A stretch of DNA of 64,000 bases from Burkholderiales bacterium PBB3 (lineage in GTDB: Bacteria > Pseudomonadota > Gammaproteobacteria > Burkholderiales > Burkholderiaceae_C), in contig NKIK01000020.1 of NCBI GenBank assembly GCA_002256115.1, positions 16,152 to 80,151 of the forward strand, in the 5' to 3' direction. Shown one piece after another: positions 38,592 through 48,577 of this stretch (positions within the stretch are counted from its first letter, which is position 1; every line of letters starts with the position of its first letter). A model generated the notes under the pieces. The model ran no database searches, was not told the DNA's origin, and was given only the letters and a program-made list of their open reading frames with translations. The position numbers and the translations under genes were made by a program.

Positions 38592-39044
38592 ATGCCCAAA
38601 GCCCATCACCACCACGCCACACTCGGCGGCAGCCCCGACGACGTGGAAGCTGCCTTTTACGAAGCTCTGCAAAAGGGCGACATCGAGCAACTGATGGCGT
38701 GCTGGGCAGATGAAGACGAGATAGTCTGCATTCACCCGGGCGGTCCGCGCATCGTAGGTGCCGGTGCCATCCGCGCCGCGTTCGACACCATGTTTGCCGA
38801 TGGTGGTTCTATCTCGGTGCAGCCCGACGGAATCCGTCGTGTTGATTCTCTGGCCAGCGCCGTGCACAACGTGTTGGAGCGTGTCGATGTCATGTCCCCC
38901 GAAGGCCCAGTGCAGGCCTATGTGTTGGCCACCAACGTGTACCACAAGACGCCCAAAGGTTGGCGCATGGTCGTGCACCACGCCAGCCCGGGCACGCGTG
39001 ACGAAGCGCACGAAATTTTGCAGATTGCGCAGGTGCTGCATTGA
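38592..39044 (+). CDS. SnoaL/NTF2-like protein
   Basis: 150 residues starting at the ATG 38592, after which a His-rich MPKAHHHHATLGG precedes a cone-shaped NTF2-like domain (DDVEAAFYEALQKGDIEQLMACWADEDEIVCIHPGG is characteristic of the SnoaL-like group). Members include ketosteroid isomerase-like and unknown proteins. Its stop codon lies at the start of a degenerate 60-bp repeat. Confidence 0.82.
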   Translation: MPKAHHHHATLGGSPDDVEAAFYEALQKGDIEQLMACWADEDEIVCIHPGGPRIVGAGAIRAAFDTMFADGGSISVQPDGIRRVDSLASAVHNVLERVDVMSPEGPVQAYVLATNVYHKTPKGWRMVVHHASPGTRDEAHEILQIAQVLH

Positions 39045-39102
39045 GCCAAAACGGCCTGAAGTCCAAGTGGATTGTGCGGGAGAAGCTATGAATTATGTAG
39101 CG
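39042..39102 (+). repeat. 60-bp element, degenerate copy at a gene junction
   Basis: TGAGCCAAAAC...GTGGATTGTGCGGGAGAAGCTATGAATTATG follows the element end to end. The stop of the SnoaL-like gene is at its left end, and the ATG of the YheT-like gene (39088) is inside it, so the start codon derives from the repeat. Confidence 0.65.
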
Positions 39103-40170
39103 CCGTGGTGGCTGCCGGGCGGCAATCTGCAAACCATCTGGCCTGCGCTGTATTCGCAGCGGGGCTTTGGCCCGCACCCGCAGTACCGACGGGAGCGTTG
39201 GACCACCCCCGACCAAGACTTTATCGATGTGGATTGGTTGGCGGATACTGCCCCCACGCTTCCAGCTGCGCGTGGTGCGCTGCCCCCCGAGGGGGCTGGC
39301 CTTGCTCGGGGTGGCCCAGCGCAAGGCCTTGCCCCCAACCTACCCACGAGCACGCGGCCGTTGCTGGTCCTCTTTCACGGCCTGGAAGGCACGTCCCGCA
39401 GCCAGTACGCTGAGGCCTTTGCCGACTTCGCGCATGCGCAGGGTCTGGATTACGCCGTGGCGCACTTTCGCGGCTGCAGTGGCGAGCTGAACCTGGCGCC
39501 GCGTGCCTACCATTCGGGTGACTTTGAAGAGATTGACTGGATTTTGCGGCGCTTTCGCCAGCAGCATACGGGCCCGGTGATTGCCGTGGGCATTTCGCTG
39601 GGGGGCAATGCACTGCTGCGCTGGGCCGAGGAAATGGGTGCGCAAGCGGCTCAGGTGGCCAGTAGCGTGGCGGCGGTGTGCTCGCCGATCGACTTGGCCG
39701 CGGGTGGTTATGCCATTGGGCGTGGTTTCAATCGTTTGGTCTACACACGCATGTTTTTGAACACCATGAAGCCCAAGGCCTTGCGCAAACTGGCCCAGCA
39801 CCCGGGCTTGTTCGATGCCGATGCGCTGCGCACCGCACGCGATCTGTACGAGTTTGACAATGTTTTTACCGCACCCCTGCACGGCTTTAAAAGCACGGAA
39901 GACTACTGGGCGCGTGCCTCGGCCAAGCCGCACTTGGCCAGCATCCAAATACCGGCCTTGGTGGTGAATGCCCGCAACGATCCGTTTGTGCCTGCGTGGT
40001 GTTTGCCTTCGCAACGCGACGTGGGCGAGCATGTCACGCTTTGGCAACCGGCCCACGGTGGTCATGTCGGTTTCCCACACGGACCGGTGCCCGGCCATGT
40101 GCGCACCATGCCGGACGCTGTGGGCGGCTGGCTGCTGAGCCAGTTGGGCCGAGGCAATCAATATGGATGA
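39088..40170 (+). CDS. YheT-like alpha/beta hydrolase
   Basis: 360 residues of the YheT/ABHD family (COG0429). WWLPGGNLQTIWPAL at the start is diagnostic; the nucleophile Ser170 is in GISLGGNALL, and the His in HGGHVGFPHG. Substrate unknown, perhaps short esters. The ATG at 39088 lies in a repeat, with no clear ribosome binding site beyond GGGAGAA. Residues about 57-83 (ARGALPPEGAGLARGG) are encoded by a GC-rich element in a linker ahead of the LLVLFHGLEG strand. Confidence 0.9.
   Translation: MNYVAPWWLPGGNLQTIWPALYSQRGFGPHPQYRRERWTTPDQDFIDVDWLADTAPTLPAARGALPPEGAGLARGGPAQGLAPNLPTSTRPLLVLFHGLEGTSRSQYAEAFADFAHAQGLDYAVAHFRGCSGELNLAPRAYHSGDFEEIDWILRRFRQQHTGPVIAVGISLGGNALLRWAEEMGAQAAQVASSVAAVCSPIDLAAGGYAIGRGFNRLVYTRMFLNTMKPKALRKLAQHPGLFDADALRTARDLYEFDNVFTAPLHGFKSTEDYWARASAKPHLASIQIPALVVNARNDPFVPAWCLPSQRDVGEHVTLWQPAHGGHVGFPHGPVPGHVRTMPDAVGGWLLSQLGRGNQYG
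39258..39335. repeat. GC-rich hairpin element inside the YheT-like gene
   Basis: GCTGCCCCCCGAGGGGGCTGG stem and GGCCTTG...CAAGGCC stem match the element between ptsH and ptsI. It is in frame and rich in Ala, Gly and Pro. Confidence 0.75.
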
Positions 40171-40705
40171 CATCGTCCGCCAGGCCATGGCCAAGTGGCC
40201 GAATGTCCCCGACTGCTATGGCTGGCTAGGGCTGGATGCGCGCGGCCACTGGTATATGCGCGACGATGGCGCGCAAGCGCAGGGCAGTTTCACGAGTGGC
40301 CTGCCGGGCGCGAAGGGGTCGCTGCTGAAGCATGAAAAGCTGATCGACTTCATCCACCGCAACTACGCGGTGGATGCGCAGGGCCAGTGGTATTTTCAGA
40401 ATGGGCCGCAACGGGTCTATGTGGAGTTGGAGGCCACGCCCTGGGTTTGGCGCATTACCAGCGACTTCAGTGTGCAGGCGCAAACCGGTGTCACCACCGA
40501 ATGCCTGCGATGCCTGAGTGACGAGTCAGGGCGCGTGTATTTGCTGACGCCGTTGGGTTTGGGTTTGGTGCACAGCTGGGATGTGGCTACTGTGGCCCAG
40601 GCGCTCGACACCGGGCATTGGATGCTAGAGGACGTACGCGCTGCGGAACTTCCAACCCAGTTTGGCTTCGTATTGAGTCCAGTTGCACACCCAAAGACGC
40701 TATAA
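40163..40705 (+). CDS. Conserved DUF protein (DUF2946-type), beta-proteobacterial
   Basis: 180 residues beginning MDDIVRQAMAKWPNVPDCYGWLGLDARGHW. The same beginning is familiar from many Burkholderiales; I believe it is called DUF2946 but am not certain of the number. No motifs of catalysis or membrane segments are visible. It overlaps the YheT-like gene by eight bases, so the two are coupled. The stop codon lies inside a repeat element (GCTATAA). Confidence 0.8.
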   Translation: MDDIVRQAMAKWPNVPDCYGWLGLDARGHWYMRDDGAQAQGSFTSGLPGAKGSLLKHEKLIDFIHRNYAVDAQGQWYFQNGPQRVYVELEATPWVWRITSDFSVQAQTGVTTECLRCLSDESGRVYLLTPLGLGLVHSWDVATVAQALDTGHWMLEDVRAAELPTQFGFVLSPVAHPKTL

Positions 40706-40761
40706 ATTTAGTAGCTGCTCCCGCACTATCCACGGGCTGAAACACGTATTTGGCTTAAATT
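40699..40761 (-). repeat. 60-bp element, copy at a gene end
   Basis: Complete reverse-orientation copy, with AGCTGCTCCCGCACTATCC, CACGGGCTGAAA and TATTTGGCTT. It overlaps the last codons and the TAA of the preceding gene. Confidence 0.9.
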
Positions 40762-40766
40762 GAGCG

Positions 40767-40799
40767 AAAAAAAGCCAGCAGGGACGCTGGCTGGTTTTT
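40767..40799. terminator. Bidirectional terminator
   Basis: Seven A, then GCCAGC-AGGGAC-GCTGGC and GGTTTTTG. It lies between the convergent DUF gene and the cytochrome gene. Confidence 0.85.
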
Positions 40800-40845
40800 G
40801 ATCAGTGCCTTAGCAAGGATCAGGGTGGGTCTTTAAGCCCACACA

Positions 40846-41400
40846 CTACTTTGCGGCTGGCTTGGCTGGCTCGTCAAACTTGGCACCACCGGCATTTGCC
40901 ATGTAGACCACGGCACGGGCAATCTCATATTCTTCGAAATCACCACCGCTTTGCGCGCCCATCGCGCCTTTGCCCTTCAGGGCCGAGGTCAGTAGTGTTG
41001 CGTAGCCGGTCTTGATACGTGCGCCCCATGCGCTAGCGTCACCAAACTTGGGAGCTCCTGCAGCGCCGCTGGTGTGGCAGGCCGTGCACTGCGCCTTGAA
41101 GACTTGCTCGCCGGTTTTCATTTCCCGGTTGGCATCCCGAATTTCTACGGCACCCACTTTTTGCAGGCGCTCTGCCAGCGCCTTCTCACGTGCTTGGTCG
41201 CTGATACCGCTCAGCGTCATAGATGCCGCGTCATTGGTGCCAGCTGGCTTGAAGTCAGAAACCACGTAATAGACCAAACCAATGATCATGAAAATCGGCA
41301 GTACGAACGAAAGAAAAACAGCTTGCAGCAGTTGCTTGGGGTTCTTGATAGGACCGGTGTGGTCCTCTTCGTGCGCGTTTGCGGGGCTGTTGTCGCTCAT
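40846..41400 (-). CDS. Membrane-anchored cytochrome c5 family protein
   Basis: 184 residues with one membrane helix (about 25-47), then a c-type heme domain with CTACH near residue 108 as the heme attachment motif. GAMGAQ supplies the probable axial Met. C-terminal domain AVVYMANAGG is like cytochrome c5. Probably an electron carrier of the respiratory chain. The tail is Lys/Ala/Pro-rich. ATG at 41400. Confidence 0.92.
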   Translation of the reverse strand: MSDNSPANAHEEDHTGPIKNPKQLLQAVFLSFVLPIFMIIGLVYYVVSDFKPAGTNDAASMTLSGISDQAREKALAERLQKVGAVEIRDANREMKTGEQVFKAQCTACHTSGAAGAPKFGDASAWGARIKTGYATLLTSALKGKGAMGAQSGGDFEEYEIARAVVYMANAGGAKFDEPAKPAAK

Positions 41401-41489
41401 GGTGTCCTCAAAAAGTCTGGGGCTTTGAAATCAGCGTTTGATTATAGCGGCCACGTCTGTGAAAGCACCTACAATGCAGCCTTCGGTTT

Positions 41490-41565
41490 GCGGCTGTAGC
41501 TCAGTGGATAGAGTATTGGCCTCCGAAGCCAAGGGTCGTGGGTTCGATCCCCGCCAGCCGCACCA
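41490..41565 (+). tRNA. tRNA-Arg (anticodon CCG)
   Basis: Complete cloverleaf: acceptor GCGGCTG/CAGCCGC, D arm GCTC/GAGT, anticodon stem TTGGC/GCCAA with loop CTCCGAA (anticodon CCG), T arm GTGGG/CCCGC with TTCGATC, discriminator A and encoded CCA. A TACAAT at 41470-41475 could be its -10. An SSB-like gene follows 87 bp downstream. Confidence 0.96.
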
Positions 41566-41651
41566 CATTTCACCCCCTCCAACCAAGCGAAGTGACCACA
41601 AGTCAGTAGTCAATATGCGCTGGTTCGGTTTTGGTTCCAAACGGATACGCA

Positions 41652-41963
41652 ATGATCGACGGACTTGTAGCGGGCAGACTGGTGGGTGAGCCAGAGCGGC
41701 GCACCGGCAAAGCGGACAGCCATTTTGTTGTCGCCAAGATCAAGGCTGCGGCCGCAGAAGGTGACTCCTACATCGTTAACGTCATTGCCTTTGATGCGGC
41801 TGTGTGCGAGTCGCTTGTATCTGCCAGAGATGGCGATTCAGTGGCCTTGGCCGGTAGCCTGACGCCTAAAGTCTGGATTGATAAACAAGGTGTGAGCCGC
41901 CCCGTGCTGGACATGGTGGCCCACCGCGTTCTCAGCCCAGAGTGGGGCAAATCGGACGATTAG
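41652..41963 (+). CDS. Single-stranded DNA-binding (OB-fold) protein, short
   Basis: 103 residues starting at ATG 41652. MIDGLVAGRLVGEPERRTGK and SYIVNVIAFDAAV plus GDSVALAGSLTPKVW follow the OB-fold of SSB proteins, but without the acidic C-terminal tail for partner binding. Relatives are frequent in mobile elements and phages of Burkholderiales. It sits just behind a tRNA gene, a common integration site, so it may be a remnant of an element. No integrase is nearby. Confidence 0.75.
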   Translation: MIDGLVAGRLVGEPERRTGKADSHFVVAKIKAAAAEGDSYIVNVIAFDAAVCESLVSARDGDSVALAGSLTPKVWIDKQGVSRPVLDMVAHRVLSPEWGKSDD

Positions 41964-41981
41964 GCCCCGCCGCTGAGGGGA

Positions 41982-42527
41982 CTAGGGTGCCATTTGTTGC
42001 TGCTCTGCCAGCACATGGCGCAGCCTAGATTGGCTGCGGTCCAGGTCGCGCAGCGATTCCCGAAGGCGTTTCTTGTCATCGTCTTTGGTGGCGTTGGACA
42101 AGTCCTTTTCCAATCGACTGATTTCACTGCTGTTGCGCTTGATGTGCTCTTGGGTGCGGTAGACCTGCAGGCCGCTTTCGAGGTAACGTGAAAAACCCCG
42201 GTAGCCGGGTTGGCCCTGGCAGACTGCGTCCTTGCCGCTTCGTCCTTGCACGCCTTCACGCCATCCATTGGCGGCCGTACAGTAGCGCTGTATTCCGTTA
42301 TCCCAGCCCTGTCGGTAGGCGCGGGCGTTGGGCACTATCCCCGTCTTGCCGCAGTCTTCTGTGTAGTCGGCCAGTCTGGATTCGGGTGCGCCGGCTGCGC
42401 CATCGGTATAACCGACACGGCTCCAATCGGCCACCTTGCATTCGGAAACGCTCATGGATTCGCATCCGCTCAGCGCGACCAGCATCACTGCACCAAAACA
42501 CTTCGCAATTTTCATCATCGGGTTCAT
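41982..42527 (-). CDS. DUF2799 lipoprotein
   Basis: 181 residues. Signal peptide with lipobox LSGC, and repeated segments of the form DWSRVGYTDGAAG, KTGIVPNARAYRQGWDNGIQRYC and PGYRGFSR typical of DUF2799. Coiled-coil C-terminal part (EISRLEKDLSNATKDDDKKRL). The role is unknown. ATG at 42527 or 42515. Confidence 0.88.
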   Translation of the reverse strand: MNPMMKIAKCFGAVMLVALSGCESMSVSECKVADWSRVGYTDGAAGAPESRLADYTEDCGKTGIVPNARAYRQGWDNGIQRYCTAANGWREGVQGRSGKDAVCQGQPGYRGFSRYLESGLQVYRTQEHIKRNSSEISRLEKDLSNATKDDDKKRLRESLRDLDRSQSRLRHVLAEQQQMAP

Positions 42528-42621
42528 AAAAGACCTTGAAATTCACAGGGGGCCGCGAGGCAATCGGTCCATTCTACGCAGCCAGGGTCGTCTCGCAAAG
42601 AGGCTGACGCCATGCATCGAA

Positions 42622-43536
42622 TCAGCCTGCATTTTTCATGGCAATAGCGCAGTCGTACAAGGCGTTACGTGACTGCCCCGTGATCTCTGCGCACAGTTTT
42701 ACCGCCGTCTTCAGCGGGAGTTGCTCCAACAGAAGTTTCAGTACGCGGGTGTCCAGTGTCTCCACCTGCTCATGGGGTGCGGCATGCACCACCAACGAAA
42801 ACTCACCACGCACACGGTTGGCATCCTGTCCCAGCCAGTCCGGCAATAGCCGTGCCTGTAGAGTGGCAACTTCTTCAAATTGTTTGGTCAACTCACGCCC
42901 CACAGTGACATGTCGGTCGCCCAGGGCGCTCAAGCCCACTAGCAGTGCCTCAATGCGATGGGGCGCCTCTAGCAGTACCACGGCACGCTGCTCTTGTGCG
43001 ATGGCCAAGATGGCGCGCTCGCGTTCGCTGGCCTTGCTGGACAAAAAACCCTGAAACACAAAGCCGGCCGCTCCCGCAAGGTCCGTGGACGCCCCCGCCA
43101 CGGATAGCAGTGTGGTGACGCTACTGGGGCCGGGCAAGGGGAGGCACCTGAGGCCTTGGGTCTGCACCAGGGCGACCAGGCGCGCACCAGGATCGCTGAT
43201 GCCGGGTGTGCCCGCATCACTCACGTAGGCCACCCGGCTGCCACTGCGCAGGTGGTCGATCACCGTGGTGGCTGCTTCTGCCTCGTTGTGCTGATGGACG
43301 GCGACCAGCTGGTCGCCACGCTTTTCAATGCCGTAGGCGCGCAACATGCCCAGCGTGTGGCGCGTGTCTTCGCAGGCCACGATGTTGGCGAGGCTCAGTA
43401 CATGCAGCGCTCGCAAGCTGATATCGGCCAGATTGCCGATGGGCGTGGCCACCACATACAGCGTGCTCTGCGGATAATGCTGGCCAGAGGCAGCCTCGGC
43501 CGAAGCTGCCATGGCCAAATTGAATGATGCGCTCAC
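42622..43536 (-). CDS. rsmI: 16S rRNA (cytidine(1402)-2'-O)-methyltransferase
   Basis: 304 residues; methylates ribose of C1402 of 16S rRNA using SAM. Tetrapyrrole methylase fold with TPIGNLADISLRAL, CEDTRHT, SDAGTPGISDPG and LPGPSS. Start is GTG at 43536 or ATG at 43512. Divergent from yraN with almost no spacer. Confidence 0.95.
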   Translation of the reverse strand: MSASFNLAMAASAEAASGQHYPQSTLYVVATPIGNLADISLRALHVLSLANIVACEDTRHTLGMLRAYGIEKRGDQLVAVHQHNEAEAATTVIDHLRSGSRVAYVSDAGTPGISDPGARLVALVQTQGLRCLPLPGPSSVTTLLSVAGASTDLAGAAGFVFQGFLSSKASERERAILAIAQEQRAVVLLEAPHRIEALLVGLSALGDRHVTVGRELTKQFEEVATLQARLLPDWLGQDANRVRGEFSLVVHAAPHEQVETLDTRVLKLLLEQLPLKTAVKLCAEITGQSRNALYDCAIAMKNAG

Positions 43537-43537
43537 A

Positions 43538-43939
43538 ATGGGAATCCTCGGTTACAAGCAAGCCAGTTCTAGTGATGCCAAGATCACTACAAAAAAAGTA
43601 GGCGACGCTGCGGAAGACGCTGCGTGCGACTTTTTGCAGGAGCAGGGCATGCGACTGGTGACCCGCAATTATCGGACCCCAGGCCGCGGCGGCGGAGAAA
43701 TCGACATCATCGCGCGCGCGCCAGATGGGACTTTGGTCTTTGTCGAGGTTCGCAAACGCGGCAGTGCCCGCCATGGCGGTGCGGCCGCCAGCGTGGGCTT
43801 TGCCAAACAAAGGCGAATTATCTTTGCGGCGCGCCATTACCTGTTGCACCTGCAAACGGTGCCACCCTGCCGCTTTGACGTCATAGCCGTGGAGCCCCAT
43901 GGCGTCGAGTGGCTGCAGGCGGCCTTTGACGCCAGCTAA
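43538..43939 (+). CDS. YraN family protein (UPF0102)
   Basis: 133 residues with the restriction endonuclease-like fold: GDAAEDAACDFLQ, NYRTPGRGGGEIDIIARAPDGTLVFVEVRKR (Asp and Glu-x-Lys type catalytic residues). Predicted nuclease of unknown target. The ATG at 43538 is 1 bp from the rsmI start on the other strand, as in the E. coli arrangement. Confidence 0.9.
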   Translation: MGILGYKQASSSDAKITTKKVGDAAEDAACDFLQEQGMRLVTRNYRTPGRGGGEIDIIARAPDGTLVFVEVRKRGSARHGGAAASVGFAKQRRIIFAARHYLLHLQTVPPCRFDVIAVEPHGVEWLQAAFDAS

Positions 43940-45189
<1,250 letters not shown>

Positions 45190-45212
45190 AGCTGGGGCCG
45201 AAACCGCAGGGT

Positions 45213-46139
45213 CTACTTCAGACGCTTAATCAGGCTGGACGTATCCCAGCGCTGGCCGCCCAAGGCCTGCACATCGGCGTAAAACTGATCTACCAAAGCA
45301 GTGACGGGTAAACGGGCACCATTGCGCTTGGCTTCATCCAAGACCAAGCCCAGGTCTTTGCGCATCCAGTCCACGGCAAAGCCAAAATCAAACTTGTCAG
45401 CCACCATGGTCTTGCCGCGATTGTCCAGTTGCCAGCTTTGCGCTGCGCCCTTGCCAATGACGTCCAGCACCTGGTTCATATCCAGCCCGGCCTTTTGACC
45501 GAAGGCAATGGCTTCGGACAAGCCTTGCACCAGGCCGGCAATGCAGATTTGGTTCACCATCTTGGCCAACTGACCGGCACCACTGTCGCCGAGTAGCGTG
45601 AAAGCACGCGAGAACGCCATCGCCACCGGCTTGGCCGCTTCAAACGCAGCGGCGTCGCCACCGCACATCACGGTCAGCATGCCATTTTGTGCACCTGCCT
45701 GGCCGCCAGAGACCGGGGCGTCGATAAAGTGCAAGCCCTTGGCCTTTGCCGTCGCGTGCAATTCGCGCGCGACGCTGGCCGATGCCGTGGTGTGGTCCAC
45801 AAATACGGCGCCGGGTTTCATGGTCTGGAATGCGCCATCGGGACCGATGGTGACAGCGCGCAAGTCATCGTCATTGCCGACGCAACTGAAAACCACGTCT
45901 GCGGACGCCACCGCCAATGCAGGCGTTGCAGCATGGGCATGCGTGCCCTTCGCGCTGGGGAAGGTCTGAAACTCAGCGACCCATTGGGCGGCTTTGCTAG
46001 CGGTGCGGTTATAGACCGTGACCTGGTGTCCCGCCTGTGCCAGGTGTCCGGCCATCGGGCCGCCCATGACGCCCAAGCCTAGAAAAGCAACGGATGCAGG
46101 AGCGGCGGGTTCGTAGGTTTTGGGGTTGGTGGTGGGCAT
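45213..46139 (-). CDS. NAD(P)-dependent 2-hydroxy/3-hydroxyisobutyrate dehydrogenase family
   Basis: 308 residues with the nucleotide-binding GLGVMGGPMAGHL, the DAPVSGGQAGAQNGMLTVMCGG motif and the catalytic Lys in GQLAKMVNQ. It may reduce tartronate semialdehyde or oxidise 3-hydroxyisobutyrate; I cannot choose. The start may also be GTG at 46160, which would overlap the pilU stop (GTGA). ATG 46139 is used here but has no ribosome binding site. Confidence 0.88.
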   Translation of the reverse strand: MPTTNPKTYEPAAPASVAFLGLGVMGGPMAGHLAQAGHQVTVYNRTASKAAQWVAEFQTFPSAKGTHAHAATPALAVASADVVFSCVGNDDDLRAVTIGPDGAFQTMKPGAVFVDHTTASASVARELHATAKAKGLHFIDAPVSGGQAGAQNGMLTVMCGGDAAAFEAAKPVAMAFSRAFTLLGDSGAGQLAKMVNQICIAGLVQGLSEAIAFGQKAGLDMNQVLDVIGKGAAQSWQLDNRGKTMVADKFDFGFAVDWMRKDLGLVLDEAKRNGARLPVTALVDQFYADVQALGGQRWDTSSLIKRLK

Positions 46140-46156
46140 GGGGGAAAGGAGTTCAA

Positions 46157-47293
46157 TCACATAATCGCGAAATTCTCGGTGCCTGCTGACAGGTCTGTCG
46201 ATTTGCCGCGTGTGCTGTTGAGTTTGATTTGCAGGCGCAAATCGTTGAGCGAATCGGCATTGCGCAGCGCGTCTTCAAAGGTGATGGCGTTGCTTTCGTA
46301 CAGATCAAACAAGGCCTGGTCAAAGGTTTGCATACCCGACTGCCGACTCTTCTTCATGATCTCTTTGATCTCGGAGACTTCGCCCTTGAAGATCAGGTCC
46401 GAAATCAAAGGAGAGTTGATCAGAATCTCGACCGCTGCAGACCGGCCTTTGCCGTCTTGCTTGGGGATCAGGCGCTGGGACACCAGGGCCTTGAGGTTCA
46501 AGGACAAATCCATCAGCAACTGGCTGCGGCGCTCTTCGGGGAAGAAGTTGATGATCCGGTCCAGCGCCTGGTTGGCGCTGTTGGCGTGCAAGGTGGCCAG
46601 GCACAGATGGCCGGTTTCGGCAAAGGCCACGGCGTGCTCCATGGTCTCGCGGTCGCGGATCTCGCCCATCAAAATCACATCGGGCGCCTGCCGCAAAGTG
46701 TTCTTCAGCGCGGCTTCCCAGCTGTCGGTGTCCAGGCCCACTTCGCGCTGCGTCACTACGCAGTTCTTGTGCATGTGCACAAATTCCACTGGGTCTTCAA
46801 TGGTGATGATGTGGCCATAGGAATTCATATTGCGCCAGTCCACCATCGCCGCCAGGGTGGTCGATTTACCGGAGCCCGTAGCACCCACCATGATGCACAA
46901 GCCGCGCTTGGACTGCACAATTTCCTTGAGCACCTGCGGTACGCCCAAGCCGTCAATCGTGGGCAGTGTTTGTGGAATCACCCGCAGCACCATGCCAACC
47001 TTGCCCTGCTGAATAAAGGCGTTCACCCGAAAGCGTCCGACGTTGGGCGGAGAGATCGCAAAGTTGCTTTCCTTGGTGCGCTCAAAGTCTGCAATCTGCT
47101 TGTCGCTCATGATGGAGCGCGCCAAGGCCAGCGTGTGTGCGCCATTCAGTGGCTGGGGCGACACCTTGGTCACCTTGCCATCGACCTTGATGGCGGGCGG
47201 AAAATCCCCCGTGATGAACAAGTCGCTGCCATTGCGACTGACCATCAGCTTCAGCAGATCGTTAATGAATTTCGTAGCCTGATCGCGTTCCAT
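46157..47293 (-). CDS. pilU: Type IV pilus retraction accessory ATPase PilU
   Basis: 378 residues. P-loop GATGSGKSTTLAAMV, Walker B region TLRQAPDVILMGEIRDRETM, and ATLHANSANQALDRII. Works with PilT in pilus retraction and twitching. The start is ATG 47293 with AGGTAGG upstream. Confidence 0.94.
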   Translation of the reverse strand: MERDQATKFINDLLKLMVSRNGSDLFITGDFPPAIKVDGKVTKVSPQPLNGAHTLALARSIMSDKQIADFERTKESNFAISPPNVGRFRVNAFIQQGKVGMVLRVIPQTLPTIDGLGVPQVLKEIVQSKRGLCIMVGATGSGKSTTLAAMVDWRNMNSYGHIITIEDPVEFVHMHKNCVVTQREVGLDTDSWEAALKNTLRQAPDVILMGEIRDRETMEHAVAFAETGHLCLATLHANSANQALDRIINFFPEERRSQLLMDLSLNLKALVSQRLIPKQDGKGRSAAVEILINSPLISDLIFKGEVSEIKEIMKKSRQSGMQTFDQALFDLYESNAITFEDALRNADSLNDLRLQIKLNSTRGKSTDLSAGTENFAIM

Positions 47294-47348
47294 GGAACAC
47301 CTACCTTTCAATGCGCGGCTCTTGCCGGAGTGCGGAATTCAAATACCA

Positions 47349-47446
47349 GGAATGCCGTGGAACCGGCTCCGCCGGGCCACTGGCATTGCCCCCTGCAAGG
47401 GGGAAAGCGAAGCGACACGAAGTGCGCGCAGCCGGGGGGTGTTCCA
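47349..47446. repeat. GC-rich hairpin element between pilT and pilU
   Basis: TGGAACCGGCTCCGCCGG arms with CCCCCTGCAAGGGGG in the middle and a GGTGTTCCA end that mirrors the start. It fills most of the 156 bp between pilT and pilU. Confidence 0.7.
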
Positions 47447-47449
47447 TAG

Positions 47450-48493
47450 TCAGCCGGGGAAATTCTCAGGAATTTTGGCTTTACCGCGTGCCTCTGCGGG
47501 GCTGATGATGTTGCGCTTGACCAAGTCGGTCAGATCCTGGTCCAGCGTCTTCATGCCCACGCTGTTGCCGGTCTGAATACTAGAGTACATCTGCGCCACT
47601 TTGGCTTCGCGAATCAAGTTGCGAATCGCGCTGGTGCCCAGCATGATCTCGTGGGCGGCCACACGGCCTTGGCCGTCTTTGGTTTTGCACAGGGTTTGCG
47701 AGATCACTGCTTGCAGCGACTCGGACAACATGGCCCGGACCATTTCTTTTTCGTCCGCCGGGAACACGTCAATGATCCGGTCAATCGTCTTGGCGGCGCT
47801 GGAGGTGTGCAGCGTGCCGAACACCAAGTGGCCGGTTTCCGCCGCCGTCATCGCCAGGCGGATGGTTTCCAGATCGCGCATTTCCCCCACCAGAATCGCA
47901 TCAGGATCTTCCCGCAGTGCGGACTTCAGCGCGGCGGCAAACGACAGGGTGTGCGGGCCGACTTCTCGCTGATTAATCAGGCACTTTTTGGACTCGTGCA
48001 CAAACTCAATCGGGTCTTCCACTGTCAGGATGTGGCCGAACTCGGTTTCGTTCAGGTAGTTCACCATCGCCGCCAGCGTGGTGGATTTGCCGGAACCCGT
48101 TGGGCCAGTCACCAGCACCATGCCGCGTGGCTTCAGCGCCAGCTCGCCAAAAATCTTCGGTGCGTTGAGTTGCTCCAGCGACAAAATCTTGCTGGGGATG
48201 GTCCGGAACACGGCACCCGCACCGCGCTGGTGGTTAAAGGCATTGACCCGGAATCGCGCTAAGCCGTCAATCTCGAAGGAATAATCGATTTCCAGAAACT
48301 CTTCGTAGTGCTTGCGCTGGCCGTCGTTCATGATGTCGTACACCATGGCGTGGACCTGCTTGTGGTCCAGCGGCTCGACATTGATGCGGCGCACATCGCC
48401 GTGGACCCGGATCATGGGCGGCAGACCTGCCGAGAGGTGCAAATCCGACGCCTTGTTTTTAACGCTGAACGCGAGCAGTTGGGTAATGTCCAC
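47450..48493 (-). CDS. pilT: Type IV pilus retraction ATPase PilT
   Basis: 347 residues. GTG start at 48493 with AGAGGA upstream gives VDITQLLAFSVKNKASDLHLS, a standard PilT start; the upstream frame to 48925 has no pilT-like content. P-loop GPTGSGKST, Asp box DPDAILVGEMRD and His box TGHLVFGTLHTSSA are intact. Confidence 0.96.
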   Translation of the reverse strand: MDITQLLAFSVKNKASDLHLSAGLPPMIRVHGDVRRINVEPLDHKQVHAMVYDIMNDGQRKHYEEFLEIDYSFEIDGLARFRVNAFNHQRGAGAVFRTIPSKILSLEQLNAPKIFGELALKPRGMVLVTGPTGSGKSTTLAAMVNYLNETEFGHILTVEDPIEFVHESKKCLINQREVGPHTLSFAAALKSALREDPDAILVGEMRDLETIRLAMTAAETGHLVFGTLHTSSAAKTIDRIIDVFPADEKEMVRAMLSESLQAVISQTLCKTKDGQGRVAAHEIMLGTSAIRNLIREAKVAQMYSSIQTGNSVGMKTLDQDLTDLVKRNIISPAEARGKAKIPENFPG

Positions 48494-48577
48494 GGAGTCC
48501 TCTTTTAAATCAGTTGAGGACAGAGCTGAAGATCTGTCCCGCAAAACTTTGACGTTTGTTGTTACGCTTGGGCGATT

